DNA from: an uncultured Lachnospiraceae bacterium
Lineage (GTDB): Bacteria > Bacillota > Clostridia > Lachnospirales > Lachnospiraceae
Assembly (NCBI GenBank): GCA_910579085.1
Contig: CAJTRU010000032.1
Coordinates: 21,343-43,487, forward strand
Reading direction: 5' to 3'
Length of the DNA stretch: 22,145 nucleotides
This document shows positions 1 through 7,627 of this stretch, in pieces. The number at the start of each line of letters is the position of its first letter. The first letter of the stretch is position 1. The position numbers and the translations under genes were made by a program. The notes under the pieces are model-generated. The model was not told where the DNA came from. It worked only from the letters and a program-made list of their open reading frames with translations, and searched no databases.

Positions 1-11
1 AGCGGCACATA

Positions 12-76
12 AAGCCCGTATATTATATATTCCAGATAAAACTTACGTTTTCCTGGAATATATAATATACGGGCTT
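12..76. terminator. Long near-perfect hairpin, possible bidirectional terminator
   Basis: Positions 12-35 and 53-76 are exact reverse complements (24 bp). The 17-nt loop holds a second 5-bp stem (38-42 with 47-51), so the whole unit is almost fully symmetrical. The base of the stem reads AAGCCCG / CGGGCTT. A second hairpin at 7221-7270, between convergent genes, has a similar base (AAGCCAG / CTGGCTT). There is no clear T-run on either side, so intrinsic termination is inferred from the structure only. In frame 1 the window opens with sense codons and a TAA at 10-12. A plus-strand gene may therefore end just before the hairpin, but too little is visible to call it. The motif CGGGCTTAAA at 70-79 recurs at 86-95. 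Confidence 0.5.
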
Positions 77-175
77 AAATGCCGGCGGGCTTAAAGTACC
101 CCTTTTACGGAATAATTCATGGCATCTGGCACGCAAAACCTGTTACCAGCAGCCTGCAATAAAACATAAAATAAA

Positions 176-324
176 AAGATAACTGGAAATAGGGTGGTGG
201 GGATTATTCTGCTAGTCACTTATTAAACAGCGTAACAGTCATTGCTTATACATTGATACTAAAGTAATATCACTGTACTGCCGTGCGCCCAAATCACATT
301 AACCATGCCATAATTTCCGGTTAT
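176..324. repeat. Segment bounded by imperfect inverted repeats
   Basis: ATAACTGGAAAT at 179-190 is matched in inverted orientation by ATTTCCGGTTAT at 313-324, with one mismatch. Weaker inverted similarity continues inside, for example around CAGTCATTGC near 238 and TATCACTG near 269. AAGATAACTGGAAAT (176-190) recurs exactly at 588-602, where it forms half of a 7-bp hairpin (588-608) just past the end of the M56 peptidase gene. TAACTGGAAAT also occurs inverted near 2801-2811. No coding potential is evident. It is probably a degenerate palindromic element like its neighbour at 374-571. The inner pairing is loose, so confidence is low. Confidence 0.35.
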
Positions 325-373
325 AATATTTATTTTACATTTATATTATATTTTTTGTGTTTGTTAGTGTACA

Positions 374-571
374 GCAGGTTCTAGGTGTTCTAGCTAATAT
401 TATTACATGGCAGGGGCACTTCAGCACCGCCAGTGTTTGTATCCCGTTTTAAATATAAAAAAGGAACGGCAGTGACTTTTTTATATAGGGATACTATGCA
501 CTGCTGCGTGGGCTGACGTAGCGAAGCGTGCCCTGCCATGTAATAATTTAGTGGAACACCATAAACCCTGC
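374..571. repeat. 198-bp MITE-like imperfect palindrome
   Basis: The left half pairs with the right half in successive blocks: 374-392 with 552-571, 399-419 with 528-547 (20 bp with one bulged base), 425-445 with 488-510 (interrupted), and 453-463 with 476-486 (11 bp perfect) around a 12-nt loop. Both ends resemble the shorter copy at 2841-2895: 20 of 24 bases at the left end and 22 of 27 at the right end. This indicates a dispersed family with an internally deleted member. No transposase is encoded, and the short reading frame across it is a by-product of the palindrome. It could be a non-autonomous mobile element or a structured transcript. It lies about 50 bp past the stop codon of the M56 peptidase gene. 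Confidence 0.65.
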
Positions 572-622
572 GTCCGTCCTCCAATACAAGATAACTGGAA
601 ATTATCTTACATCTGTATTATA

Positions 623-2356
623 TTAAAAATCCTCTTTATTTTCCAAAATATAATAAAAGGCTTCTTTTCCATCATTTGATGCTTTCTCTTTATATAATGA
701 AATCCTGTTATTGTCCAGATATTTTAAGACACTGGCAAAAAATGCAACCCTGCCAGATTTATACATTTTATCCAGATATTTTTTCTGTTCTTTTTTATTT
801 AATTCTGGAAAAAGTGCAGTAAATCCTATAAGGTCTTTATTTTTATAATATTTCCTGGCATAATCTGGTATTTTATCCCTTTTTACATAAGTAACACGTG
901 AAATTAATGTTTTTTCCAATACAGGGTATGTATCACCAAGCGAATTTGCAAGGCCTTCTATTGCTTTTAGTACTTTCTTATCTTTAGAATATTCTTTAAC
1001 ATTGCCATCAAAACAGACAGTAATTATAGAATTATCTTCTAATGTTATATTTACTTTATTATTATACGCTCTCTCTGCTTCTTCATTTAAGTTCCATCCC
1101 ATTTCCAGAATATAAGAATTAAAATAATATCCCTGCTGCATATATGTATACGTATAATTATCTGGATTTGTTTTTAAAACCATATTTTCTATATCTTTAT
1201 TCTTTAGAATACTCTTTTGGGTATTTTCTTTATTAGCAGCAGCATATACACCAGATAATGAAAACCCTAGACAAATAATTATTGTAACAAGTATTGTTAA
1301 AAACTTAATTATGCCTGGCTTCTTTTTAAAATCCATAATAGCACCTAACCTTTCTTTTAATTGTGCAGCCCCTTCTGTTAACGTAACAGTACCTGTATTT
1401 TTCTTGTAGCTGCCTTTAATTCTTACAAACGAAAGCAATGTATCACCATATGCCCGTCTCTGTTCCTTATTTAGTATGCTTATAACTGCCTCATCACATG
1501 AAAGCTCACATGCCCTGTTTATATCCTTTCCAAGCATATGGGCAAATGGGTTAAACCAGTGGATACAAATAACTGCCTGTATAAACCACTTATATAACAT
1601 ATCTTTACGTTTATAATGCACAAGTTCATGAAGGAACACATAAAACAGCTTATCTTTTCTGGCAGCTCCTGGCGGAATAATAATACATGCCTTCCAAAAG
1701 CCTGCAAGTACAGGTGAAGAAACCGCAGGGCTAAAATATAATTGTATGTTTTTATTAATTCCAAGTTTCTTCCCACATTCTGCCAGTAAATCCAATATTT
1801 CTGTATCTTGTACTTTTTCTGATGTTGCCTTTATATAATCCATAAAGTCCTTGTAAACAATTATATTCCTTGTTACAAATATAATAAAAAATACAAGCCA
1901 TATATAAAATAAATTATTGTACAAAAAAGATATTCCCTTTAAAATATAATTTAGAATGGTAACTTTACTTGCTGTATTTTTAATTTTCTGTCTGATAAGT
2001 TTTATATTGTTATTTTTTGTTTCTTTTACTTCCTTATTTTTATCACCATTTACTTTTTCTGTACTTTTTTCTGTATTTTCTACACTTTTTATACTTTCTT
2101 TACCTTCTGTATCTGCATTTGTAATTGAAGTATTATTTTGTACTGGTACATCTCCTGCCATTTTATAAAAATAAGCAGCAATATTATAATTAGTAAATGC
2201 TGGAAGCAAAAATCTTAATGCCACCAGCAGCAGAATATAATACTGCCAGCTTTTGCTAAATATTTTTTTATAAAAATATTTTAAAACCCAGATAATTAGT
2301 AAAAACAATGTACCAGATAACGAAAGCAGCAACAGTATTTTAATAAACTCATCCAT
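623..2356 (-). CDS. M56-family (BlaR1/MecR1-type) membrane metallopeptidase
   Basis: This 577-residue protein is an integral-membrane zinc peptidase that probably senses an external signal and relieves repression by the adjacent BlaI-type protein. Hydrophobic segments lie near residues 5-26, 38-55 and 145-163. The zinc motif HELVH is at 243-247, followed by ACELSCDEAV near 282-291 with the presumed third ligand. Another membrane segment (about 353-373) precedes an external C-terminal region of about 200 residues. A charged, Lys/Glu/Asn-rich linker (about 72-128) sits between the second and third membrane segments. The C-terminal region shows no penicillin-binding SxxK/SxN/KTG pattern, so beta-lactam sensing is not supported. 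The ATG overlaps the repressor gene by 8 bp, with GGGAGG upstream, so the two are translationally coupled. The family call is firm. The ligand is unknown. Confidence 0.9.
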   Translation of the reverse strand: MDEFIKILLLLSLSGTLFLLIIWVLKYFYKKIFSKSWQYYILLLVALRFLLPAFTNYNIAAYFYKMAGDVPVQNNTSITNADTEGKESIKSVENTEKSTEKVNGDKNKEVKETKNNNIKLIRQKIKNTASKVTILNYILKGISFLYNNLFYIWLVFFIIFVTRNIIVYKDFMDYIKATSEKVQDTEILDLLAECGKKLGINKNIQLYFSPAVSSPVLAGFWKACIIIPPGAARKDKLFYVFLHELVHYKRKDMLYKWFIQAVICIHWFNPFAHMLGKDINRACELSCDEAVISILNKEQRRAYGDTLLSFVRIKGSYKKNTGTVTLTEGAAQLKERLGAIMDFKKKPGIIKFLTILVTIIICLGFSLSGVYAAANKENTQKSILKNKDIENMVLKTNPDNYTYTYMQQGYYFNSYILEMGWNLNEEAERAYNNKVNITLEDNSIITVCFDGNVKEYSKDKKVLKAIEGLANSLGDTYPVLEKTLISRVTYVKRDKIPDYARKYYKNKDLIGFTALFPELNKKEQKKYLDKMYKSGRVAFFASVLKYLDNNRISLYKEKASNDGKEAFYYILENKEDF

Positions 2357-2723
2357 TACTTTCCTCCCAGAACTTTTCTATTTCCTTTAATTCATCTGCT
2401 GAAATAATATCCTGCTGTAAAAGTGTTGACACAAGCCCCTTTACATTACCTTCATATATTTTGTCAACAAAATTACAAGTCTGTGCTGTCTGGTATTCCT
2501 GTTCTGTTACAAGTGCAATGTATTCATTCCGCCTTCCGATTTTACTGGTCTTTAAATACTTTTTTGTACAGAGCCTGGAAAGCAGAGTTAATACAGTATT
2601 CTTCTTCCATACATTATCCTCCTTCTCCAGTTCATCCATAATAAATGAATATAATGCACTTCCCCCATTCTTCCATATAATTTTCATAAGCACAAGCTCC
2701 GAGCTGCTGATTTGCTGTAACAT
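2349..2723 (-). CDS. BlaI/MecI-family transcriptional repressor
   Basis: This 124-residue winged-helix repressor is the cytoplasmic partner of the M56 peptidase that follows it. The N-terminal part (about 5-70) matches the BlaI pattern: a helical start (SSELVLMKIIWKNG), then VWKKNTVLTLLSRL as recognition helix and the wing KTSKIGRRNEYIAL. The C-terminal helices (about 75-124) would dimerise. In this family the repressor is cleaved after the sensor peptidase is activated. The start is supported by AAAGGAGG seven bases before the ATG. It is the first gene of a two-gene operon and probably represses itself through the direct repeats in its promoter. Its wider regulon cannot be read here. Confidence 0.93.
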   Translation of the reverse strand: MLQQISSSELVLMKIIWKNGGSALYSFIMDELEKEDNVWKKNTVLTLLSRLCTKKYLKTSKIGRRNEYIALVTEQEYQTAQTCNFVDKIYEGNVKGLVSTLLQQDIISADELKEIEKFWEESNG

Positions 2724-2737
2724 ATTTTCCTCCTTTC

Positions 2738-2792
2738 TATATTAACACTATGTAGGCATATTTATATTAACACATTGTAGTCCATATTGCAA
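2738..2792 (-). promoter_or_regulatory. blaI-type promoter with two direct-repeat operators
   Basis: On the minus strand, TTGCAA (2787-2792) and TAATAT (2764-2769) are separated by 17 bp, with a TG one base before the -10 (extended -10). Two 18-bp direct repeats, TATATTAACACTATGTAG (2738-2755) and TATATTAACACATTGTAG (2763-2780), as read on the plus strand, differ at two positions and are spaced 25 bp. Each contains an ACAC-nn-TGTA-like core resembling the TACA/TGTA half-sites bound by BlaI/MecI. One repeat covers the -10 and spacer and the other lies just past the start site, which fits autorepression. Binding is inferred. Confidence 0.65.
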
Positions 2793-2840
2793 TCCTATAA
2801 ATTTCCAGTTAACAAGTATTTTTCTGGAATTTTGCCAGTA

Positions 2841-2895
2841 TACAGCAGGTTTTAAGTGTCCCAGAGCAGAATAATTTAGCGGAAAACAAGAAACC
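2841..2895. repeat. Short, internally deleted copy of the 374-571 element
   Basis: TACAGCAGGTTTTAAGTGTC (from 2841) matches 370-389, and the GAATAATTTAGCGG region (2869-2895) matches 541-567. About 145 bp of the long element's interior is missing. The two ends are themselves imperfect inverted repeats, so the copy can fold into a small hairpin. It ends three bases before the -35 of the topoisomerase operon promoter. A weaker inverted relative may exist at 98-142. Confidence 0.6.
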
Positions 2896-2897
2896 AC

Positions 2898-2927
2898 TTT
2901 ACTTTCACATGCAATTATGTATATAAT
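2898..2927 (+). promoter_or_regulatory. Sigma-A-like promoter of the topoisomerase operon
   Basis: TTTACT (2898-2903) and a perfect TATAAT (2922-2927) are separated by 18 bp. Transcription would start near 2934, giving a leader of about 36 nt before the chosen ATG at 2970. Confidence 0.6.
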
Positions 2928-2969
2928 ACAAATGTTTGTTCGTAATTTTGTTTTAGAATGGAGATTTTT

Positions 2970-4892
2970 ATGAGTGAATACACTGGAAAGGAAATTGTAA
3001 TTTTAGAAGGCCTGGAGGCCGTGCGTAAGCGTCCAGGCATGTATATAGGTTCTACAGGGCCACGCGGCCTGCACCACCTTGTCTGGGAAATCCTGGACAA
3101 CAGCATAGATGAACAGCTTGCAGGTTTCTGCAATGAAATACATATTACAATGCAGAAAGATGGTGGCATCCGAATTAAAGATAACGGGCGTGGAGTGCCA
3201 GTTGACATACACCCTGCCAAAAAAGTTGCTACTATACGCGTAGTATATACAATACTCCATGCTGGCGGTAAGTTTGGCAATTCTGCATACAAGGTTTCTG
3301 GCGGGCTGCATGGTGTAGGTTCTTCTGTTGTAAATGCACTTTCTACACATATGATTGTAGAAGTCCACAGGAACGGGCTTGTTTACCGCGATGAATATAA
3401 AAACGGAGGGCATCCTGTAACAATACTTAATAAAGATGGTTCTCTTGAACCTTCTGGCAAATGTGCTAAATCAGATACGGGGACTACTGTTATATTTTAT
3501 CCTGACCCTGAAATCTTTGAAACAACTGAATTTAAAGCTGATATTATTAAAAAGAAACTTAAGGAAATTGCATATCTTAATAAGAATTTAAAACTGGTAT
3601 TTAAAGATGAAAATACAGGTGAAGAAAAAATTTACCTGGAAAAAGACGGAATTAAAAGTTTTGTAAACTATATTAACCGTGATGCCCAGGTTCTGCACAG
3701 TGAACCAGTATATATCGAAGGCACAAGCGGCGATATTGAAGTTGAGGTTTCATTCCAGTATACATCAAACTTTTCTGAACAGATTAACCCATACTGCAAC
3801 AGGATAAATGTAGTTGACGGCGGTACTCTTGTTACTGGTTTTAAAACAGCGCTTACACGTGTTATGAACCAGTATGCAAGGGAGTTAGGTGTACTTAAAG
3901 ATAAAGATGAGAATTTTGATGGCAAGGATATAAGGAACGGGCTTGTTGCAATTATTTCTATAAAGCACCCTGACCCACAGTTTGAGGGACAGACTAAGAC
4001 AAAGCTTGGCAATACCGACGCCAAAACTGCTGTTGAAGATGTATTTGGCACAGAAGTACAGAGGTTCTTTGATAAAAACATTGAAGTCCTGCGTGCAATA
4101 CTTGATAATTCACTTAAATCCTATAATGCACGTAAAGCAAGTGACAAAGCCCGCAATGCTGTTTTAAAACAGTTAAATGATGTTGATACAAAAAGCAAGC
4201 TTGCTGCATGTACTTCAAGGAAACCAGAAGAATGTGAAGTATATATTGTCGAAGGCGACTCTGCTGGTGGTACTGTCAAAACAGCAAGAAACAGGCATAC
4301 ACAGGCAGTACTCCCGCTAAGGGGCAAAATACTTAATGTGGAAAAAGCTACCCTTGAAAAAATACTGCTTAATAATGAAATAAAATCCATGATAGCTGCA
4401 TTTGGCTGTGGCATTGGTGATGAATTTGATATAAACAAATTGCGTTATGACAAGATTATAATACTTACTGATGCCGATGTTGACGGGGCACATATAAGCA
4501 CACTCCTTCTCACATTTTTCTACAGGTTTATGCCAGAACTTATATATTCTGGCAAAATATACAGGGGCCTTCCGCCACTTTATAAAGTAGATTATACAAA
4601 TGGCAAAAAGAAAAACTCAGAATATATTTTTAATGATTTTGAACTCGAAAAGTTCAGAAAAAATAAAAGCAATAAAATAACTGGCATACAGCGTTATAAA
4701 GGGCTTGGTGAAATGGATGCGGAACAGCTATGGGAAACAACACTTGACCCTGAAAGCCGGGTGCTTGCGCAGATTTCAATAAGTGACAGTGTAGATGCAG
4801 ATGAAGTGACAACAACACTTATGAGCAGCAATGTACCGCCACGCAGGCAGTTTATAATGGAAGAGGCCAGATATGCAAATCTTGACATATAA
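2970..4892 (+). CDS. parE: Type IIA topoisomerase subunit B (ParE/GyrB-like)
   Basis: This 640-residue ATPase subunit works with the next gene to pass one DNA duplex through another. Visible parts are the GHKL ATPase with EILDNSIDE (about 40-48), DNGRG (about 71-75) and the GGLHGVG lid (about 111-117), then the transducer domain, and then TOPRIM with EGDSAGG and the metal-binding DADVDGAHI. The C-terminus is short, as in Gram-positive enzymes. An ATG 12 bp upstream (2958) lacks a ribosome site, whereas GGAG sits six bases before 2970, so 2970 is chosen. TOPRIM wording (PLRGKILNVEKA, DADVDGAHI) is closer to GyrB than to typical Firmicute ParE. The partner lacks a GyrA box, so topoisomerase IV is favoured. 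The family call is certain. The choice of ParE over GyrB is less so. Confidence 0.9.
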   Translation: MSEYTGKEIVILEGLEAVRKRPGMYIGSTGPRGLHHLVWEILDNSIDEQLAGFCNEIHITMQKDGGIRIKDNGRGVPVDIHPAKKVATIRVVYTILHAGGKFGNSAYKVSGGLHGVGSSVVNALSTHMIVEVHRNGLVYRDEYKNGGHPVTILNKDGSLEPSGKCAKSDTGTTVIFYPDPEIFETTEFKADIIKKKLKEIAYLNKNLKLVFKDENTGEEKIYLEKDGIKSFVNYINRDAQVLHSEPVYIEGTSGDIEVEVSFQYTSNFSEQINPYCNRINVVDGGTLVTGFKTALTRVMNQYARELGVLKDKDENFDGKDIRNGLVAIISIKHPDPQFEGQTKTKLGNTDAKTAVEDVFGTEVQRFFDKNIEVLRAILDNSLKSYNARKASDKARNAVLKQLNDVDTKSKLAACTSRKPEECEVYIVEGDSAGGTVKTARNRHTQAVLPLRGKILNVEKATLEKILLNNEIKSMIAAFGCGIGDEFDINKLRYDKIIILTDADVDGAHISTLLLTFFYRFMPELIYSGKIYRGLPPLYKVDYTNGKKKNSEYIFNDFELEKFRKNKSNKITGIQRYKGLGEMDAEQLWETTLDPESRVLAQISISDSVDADEVTTTLMSSNVPPRRQFIMEEARYANLDI

Positions 4893-4950
4893 CAATCCAG
4901 AACCTGCACAGTAATAAAATATCCAAAATAAAGAAAGACGGTGGAAAATT

Positions 4951-7200
4951 ATGAAATATAATGAACAGCCTGTAATACAACTGGATTTTTCAGAAGAAAT
5001 GCGTAATTCTTACCGTGATTATGCGGTAAGTGTAATTATTGCAAGGGCACTTCCAGATGTAAGGGACGGGCTTAAACCTGTACAGAGACGTATACTTTAT
5101 GCAATGAATGAACTTGCACTTGACCCTGGCAAGCCACATAGGAAAAGTGCACGTATTGTCGGTGATACAATGGGTAAATACCACCCGCATGGTGATACTT
5201 CAATATATGATGCGCTTGTACACATGACAGAAGAATACTCACTGTCTATACCGCTTGTAGACGGGCATGGCAATTTCGGCTCTATTGACGGTGATGGCGC
5301 TGCTGCAATGCGTTATACAGAAGCAAGGCTTTCACATGGTGCAATGGCACTTCTTGACAACCTGGATAAAGGGCTTGTGCCATTTGGCCCGAACTTTGAT
5401 GAAAGTGAAAAAGAACCACTTGTACTGCCTGCAACAATACCTAACCTGCTTATAAACGGGACTACAGGCATTGCAGTCGGAATGGCTACTAATATGCCTC
5501 CACACAACACTTCTGAAGTAATTGATGGCATTATTGCATTTATGGATAACCCGGAAATATCCACTAAAGGCCTTATGAAATATATAAAAGGCCCTGATTT
5601 TCCAACAGGTGCTACAATTACTAACTCTGATGACCTTTTTAATATTTATGATACGGGAGAAGGCAAAATAAAAATACGTTCCAAAGTTGAAATTGAAGAC
5701 AGTGATTATGGACGCAAAAACCTTGTAATAACAGAAATCCCCTATACTGTTGCAGGCAATAAAACAAAGCTTCTTGAAAGCCTTGCTGCTCTTGCCAAAG
5801 ACAAAGTATTTGATGAAATATACGATGTAAGGGATGAATCCTCTAAAGAAGGCATACGTATTGTTATTGAAGTTAAAAAAGACAGGGATACCCAGAACCT
5901 CTTAAACGGGCTTTACCAGAAAACGTCTATGGAAGATACATATGGCGTAAATATGCTTGCGGTTAAAAACAAGCAGCCCGTAACATTTACACTTAAGGGG
6001 CTTATTAATGAATTTGTCTTGTTCCAGGAAGAACTTTATACCAAAGAATACAAACATCTGCTTGGCAAAGCGAATGACAGGCTGGAGATTGTTGAAGGGC
6101 TTATAAAAGCAACTGATGTAATTGACCTTATAATAGAAATCTTAAGGGGCAGCAAGTCTGTAAAACAGGCTAAAGAATGTCTTACAAAAGGGATAACAGA
6201 CGGCATAAAATTCAGAACAAAAAAATCTGAAAAAGAAGCTGCACGCCTTGATTTCTCAGAAAGGCAGGCAGAAGCAATACTGACAATGCAGTTAAGCAAG
6301 CTTATAGGGCTTGAACTGCTGAAGCTGCACCAGGAAAGCAATACTCTTGTAACCAATATTACTAATTACAAGAAAATACTTAGTGATATTAACGAACTGC
6401 ACAAAGTTATTAAAAAAAGGCTGAAAACATATAAAAAACAGTTTGGCATGGAAAGGCATACCGTACTTGACAATATAGGCAATACAAAATATGTTGAAGA
6501 AATCAGGGAAGAGAATATATATGTGGTAATAGACAAGTTTGGCTACTGCAAATCACTTGATGAAACAAGCTATTCACGTCTTGCCCCCGAAACACTTAAC
6601 GAATATACACATATAGTCCCAATGAAAAATACAGGGAAACTATGTATATTTTCCTCTTCTGGCTCAATGTACCAGGTAAAAGCCATGTCCATACCTAGAA
6701 CCAGAAGCCGTGACAAAGGCGTACTTATACAGAACCTTTGCAAAATAGGCAGGGATGATATAATAACTTATATAGCTTTTGATGATTTGCAAGAGTCACA
6801 GCTTTTATTTGTATCAAAGTCAGGGTATGTAAAACTTGTATCAGGAATAGAATTTGAAACAAACCGCTCTGTAATAGCATCAACAAAGCTTGAAAAAGAA
6901 GATACCCTTATATGTGTACAGCCAGTTACAGTAGAAGAAAGCATAGCAGACAACAGGAATGTACTAATGGTAACTGAAAAAGGCTCCGTGCTGTTATTCC
7001 CACTAAACCAGACAGATGAATTTAAAAAGACTAGCAAAGGGCTTAAAGGCATATCACTGGCCAAAGGCGACACACTTGCATACGCCTGTATAACTTCACC
7101 AGAAGATACTGATATAGAATTTAATAATAAGCATTATAACCCACAAAAAATGAAAATAAAGAACCGCAATGACAAACCAGTTAAAATAAAACCACAATAA
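4951..7200 (+). CDS. parC: Type IIA topoisomerase subunit A (ParC-like)
   Basis: This 749-residue DNA breakage-reunion subunit pairs with the upstream ATPase, 58 bp away in the same operon. The winged-helix core has the motif KYHPHGDTSIYDAL (about 76-89), with Thr83 at the position equivalent to GyrA Ser83 and Asp87 retained. The catalytic tyrosine is Y122 in AAAMRYTEARL. A coiled-coil region follows (about 370-480), then a beta-pinwheel C-terminal domain (about 495-735). The pinwheel has no QRRGGKG-type GyrA box: the corresponding stretch reads SYSRLAPETLNEY. In known enzymes the box is needed for DNA wrapping and negative supercoiling, so decatenation (topoisomerase IV) is the likely role. 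The tail is rich in Lys. The ribosome site is GGTGG. A hairpin at 7221 follows the stop. Confidence 0.9.
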   Translation: MKYNEQPVIQLDFSEEMRNSYRDYAVSVIIARALPDVRDGLKPVQRRILYAMNELALDPGKPHRKSARIVGDTMGKYHPHGDTSIYDALVHMTEEYSLSIPLVDGHGNFGSIDGDGAAAMRYTEARLSHGAMALLDNLDKGLVPFGPNFDESEKEPLVLPATIPNLLINGTTGIAVGMATNMPPHNTSEVIDGIIAFMDNPEISTKGLMKYIKGPDFPTGATITNSDDLFNIYDTGEGKIKIRSKVEIEDSDYGRKNLVITEIPYTVAGNKTKLLESLAALAKDKVFDEIYDVRDESSKEGIRIVIEVKKDRDTQNLLNGLYQKTSMEDTYGVNMLAVKNKQPVTFTLKGLINEFVLFQEELYTKEYKHLLGKANDRLEIVEGLIKATDVIDLIIEILRGSKSVKQAKECLTKGITDGIKFRTKKSEKEAARLDFSERQAEAILTMQLSKLIGLELLKLHQESNTLVTNITNYKKILSDINELHKVIKKRLKTYKKQFGMERHTVLDNIGNTKYVEEIREENIYVVIDKFGYCKSLDETSYSRLAPETLNEYTHIVPMKNTGKLCIFSSSGSMYQVKAMSIPRTRSRDKGVLIQNLCKIGRDDIITYIAFDDLQESQLLFVSKSGYVKLVSGIEFETNRSVIASTKLEKEDTLICVQPVTVEESIADNRNVLMVTEKGSVLLFPLNQTDEFKKTSKGLKGISLAKGDTLAYACITSPEDTDIEFNNKHYNPQKMKIKNRNDKPVKIKPQ

Positions 7201-7220
7201 TTTACTGGTATAAAATATAA

Positions 7221-7270
7221 CAAGCCAGCCATGCCATATGTTTCTGCAACATATGGCATGGACTGGCTTG
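7221..7270. terminator. Bidirectional hairpin terminator between convergent genes
   Basis: Arms 7221-7242 and 7248-7270 pair over 22 bp with one bulged base and a 5-nt loop (TCTGC). It lies 20 bp past the parC stop and 29 bp past the stop of the minus-strand acidic-protein gene. The minus-strand side is followed by a T-rich stretch. The plus-strand side has no good T-run. Confidence 0.8.
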
Positions 7271-7299
7271 ATAAGGTTAAATTCAAAATACCTGTGAAT

Positions 7300-7578
7300 T
7301 TACTCTGTTTCTGCTTCTGTTTTAATTGTTACTTCCACTTCTTCTTCCTGTGTTTCTTCTTCACTGTTATCTTCTTTTTCCATATCAAGTGTTACATATT
7401 CCCTGTCGTCAGGGTCTTCATCATCAATATCATCAAAGTCCCCGTCAAAATCATCATCAAAATCCTCGTCTTTGCCAATCACATCAACACCAAAGACTTT
7501 CTTAAGCAAATACACGGCTCCGCATACAGTACCTGCTACTGCTGCCGCTCCTGCTACAAATTTAATTACTTTTTTCAT
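7300..7578 (-). CDS. Small membrane-anchored, highly acidic protein
   Basis: This 92-residue protein was not recognised as a named family. Residues 1-4 are basic (MKKV), about 5-26 form one Ala/Gly/Val-rich membrane helix or uncleaved signal, and residues 36-92 are extremely rich in Asp and Glu (runs such as DEDFDDDFDGDFDD and EETQEEEVEVTIKTEAETE). The tail is probably disordered. GGGGGAAA lies 9 bases before the ATG. The gene starts 49 bp after pfkA and is probably the last gene of the same transcript, ending at the hairpin at 7221. By topology rules the basic N-terminus would stay inside and the tail outside, but the KK at 26-27 makes this uncertain. Possible roles (cation binding, envelope association) are speculation. 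Plus-strand ORFs over it are shadows. Confidence 0.75.
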   Translation of the reverse strand: MKKVIKFVAGAAAVAGTVCGAVYLLKKVFGVDVIGKDEDFDDDFDGDFDDIDDEDPDDREYVTLDMEKEDNSEEETQEEEVEVTIKTEAETE

Positions 7579-7627
7579 GTTACTGGTTTCCCCCTTTATT
7601 TTAAAAATTTTATTCAGTATTTATTAT

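Noticed and set aside
390..584. 64-codon minus-strand reading frame
   Set aside because: It runs across the palindromic element, has no ribosome site, and its residues follow the repeat arms.
2738..2780. Two direct repeats as the start of a CRISPR array
   Set aside because: There are only two units with a 7-bp interval, placed over a promoter. They are better explained as operators.
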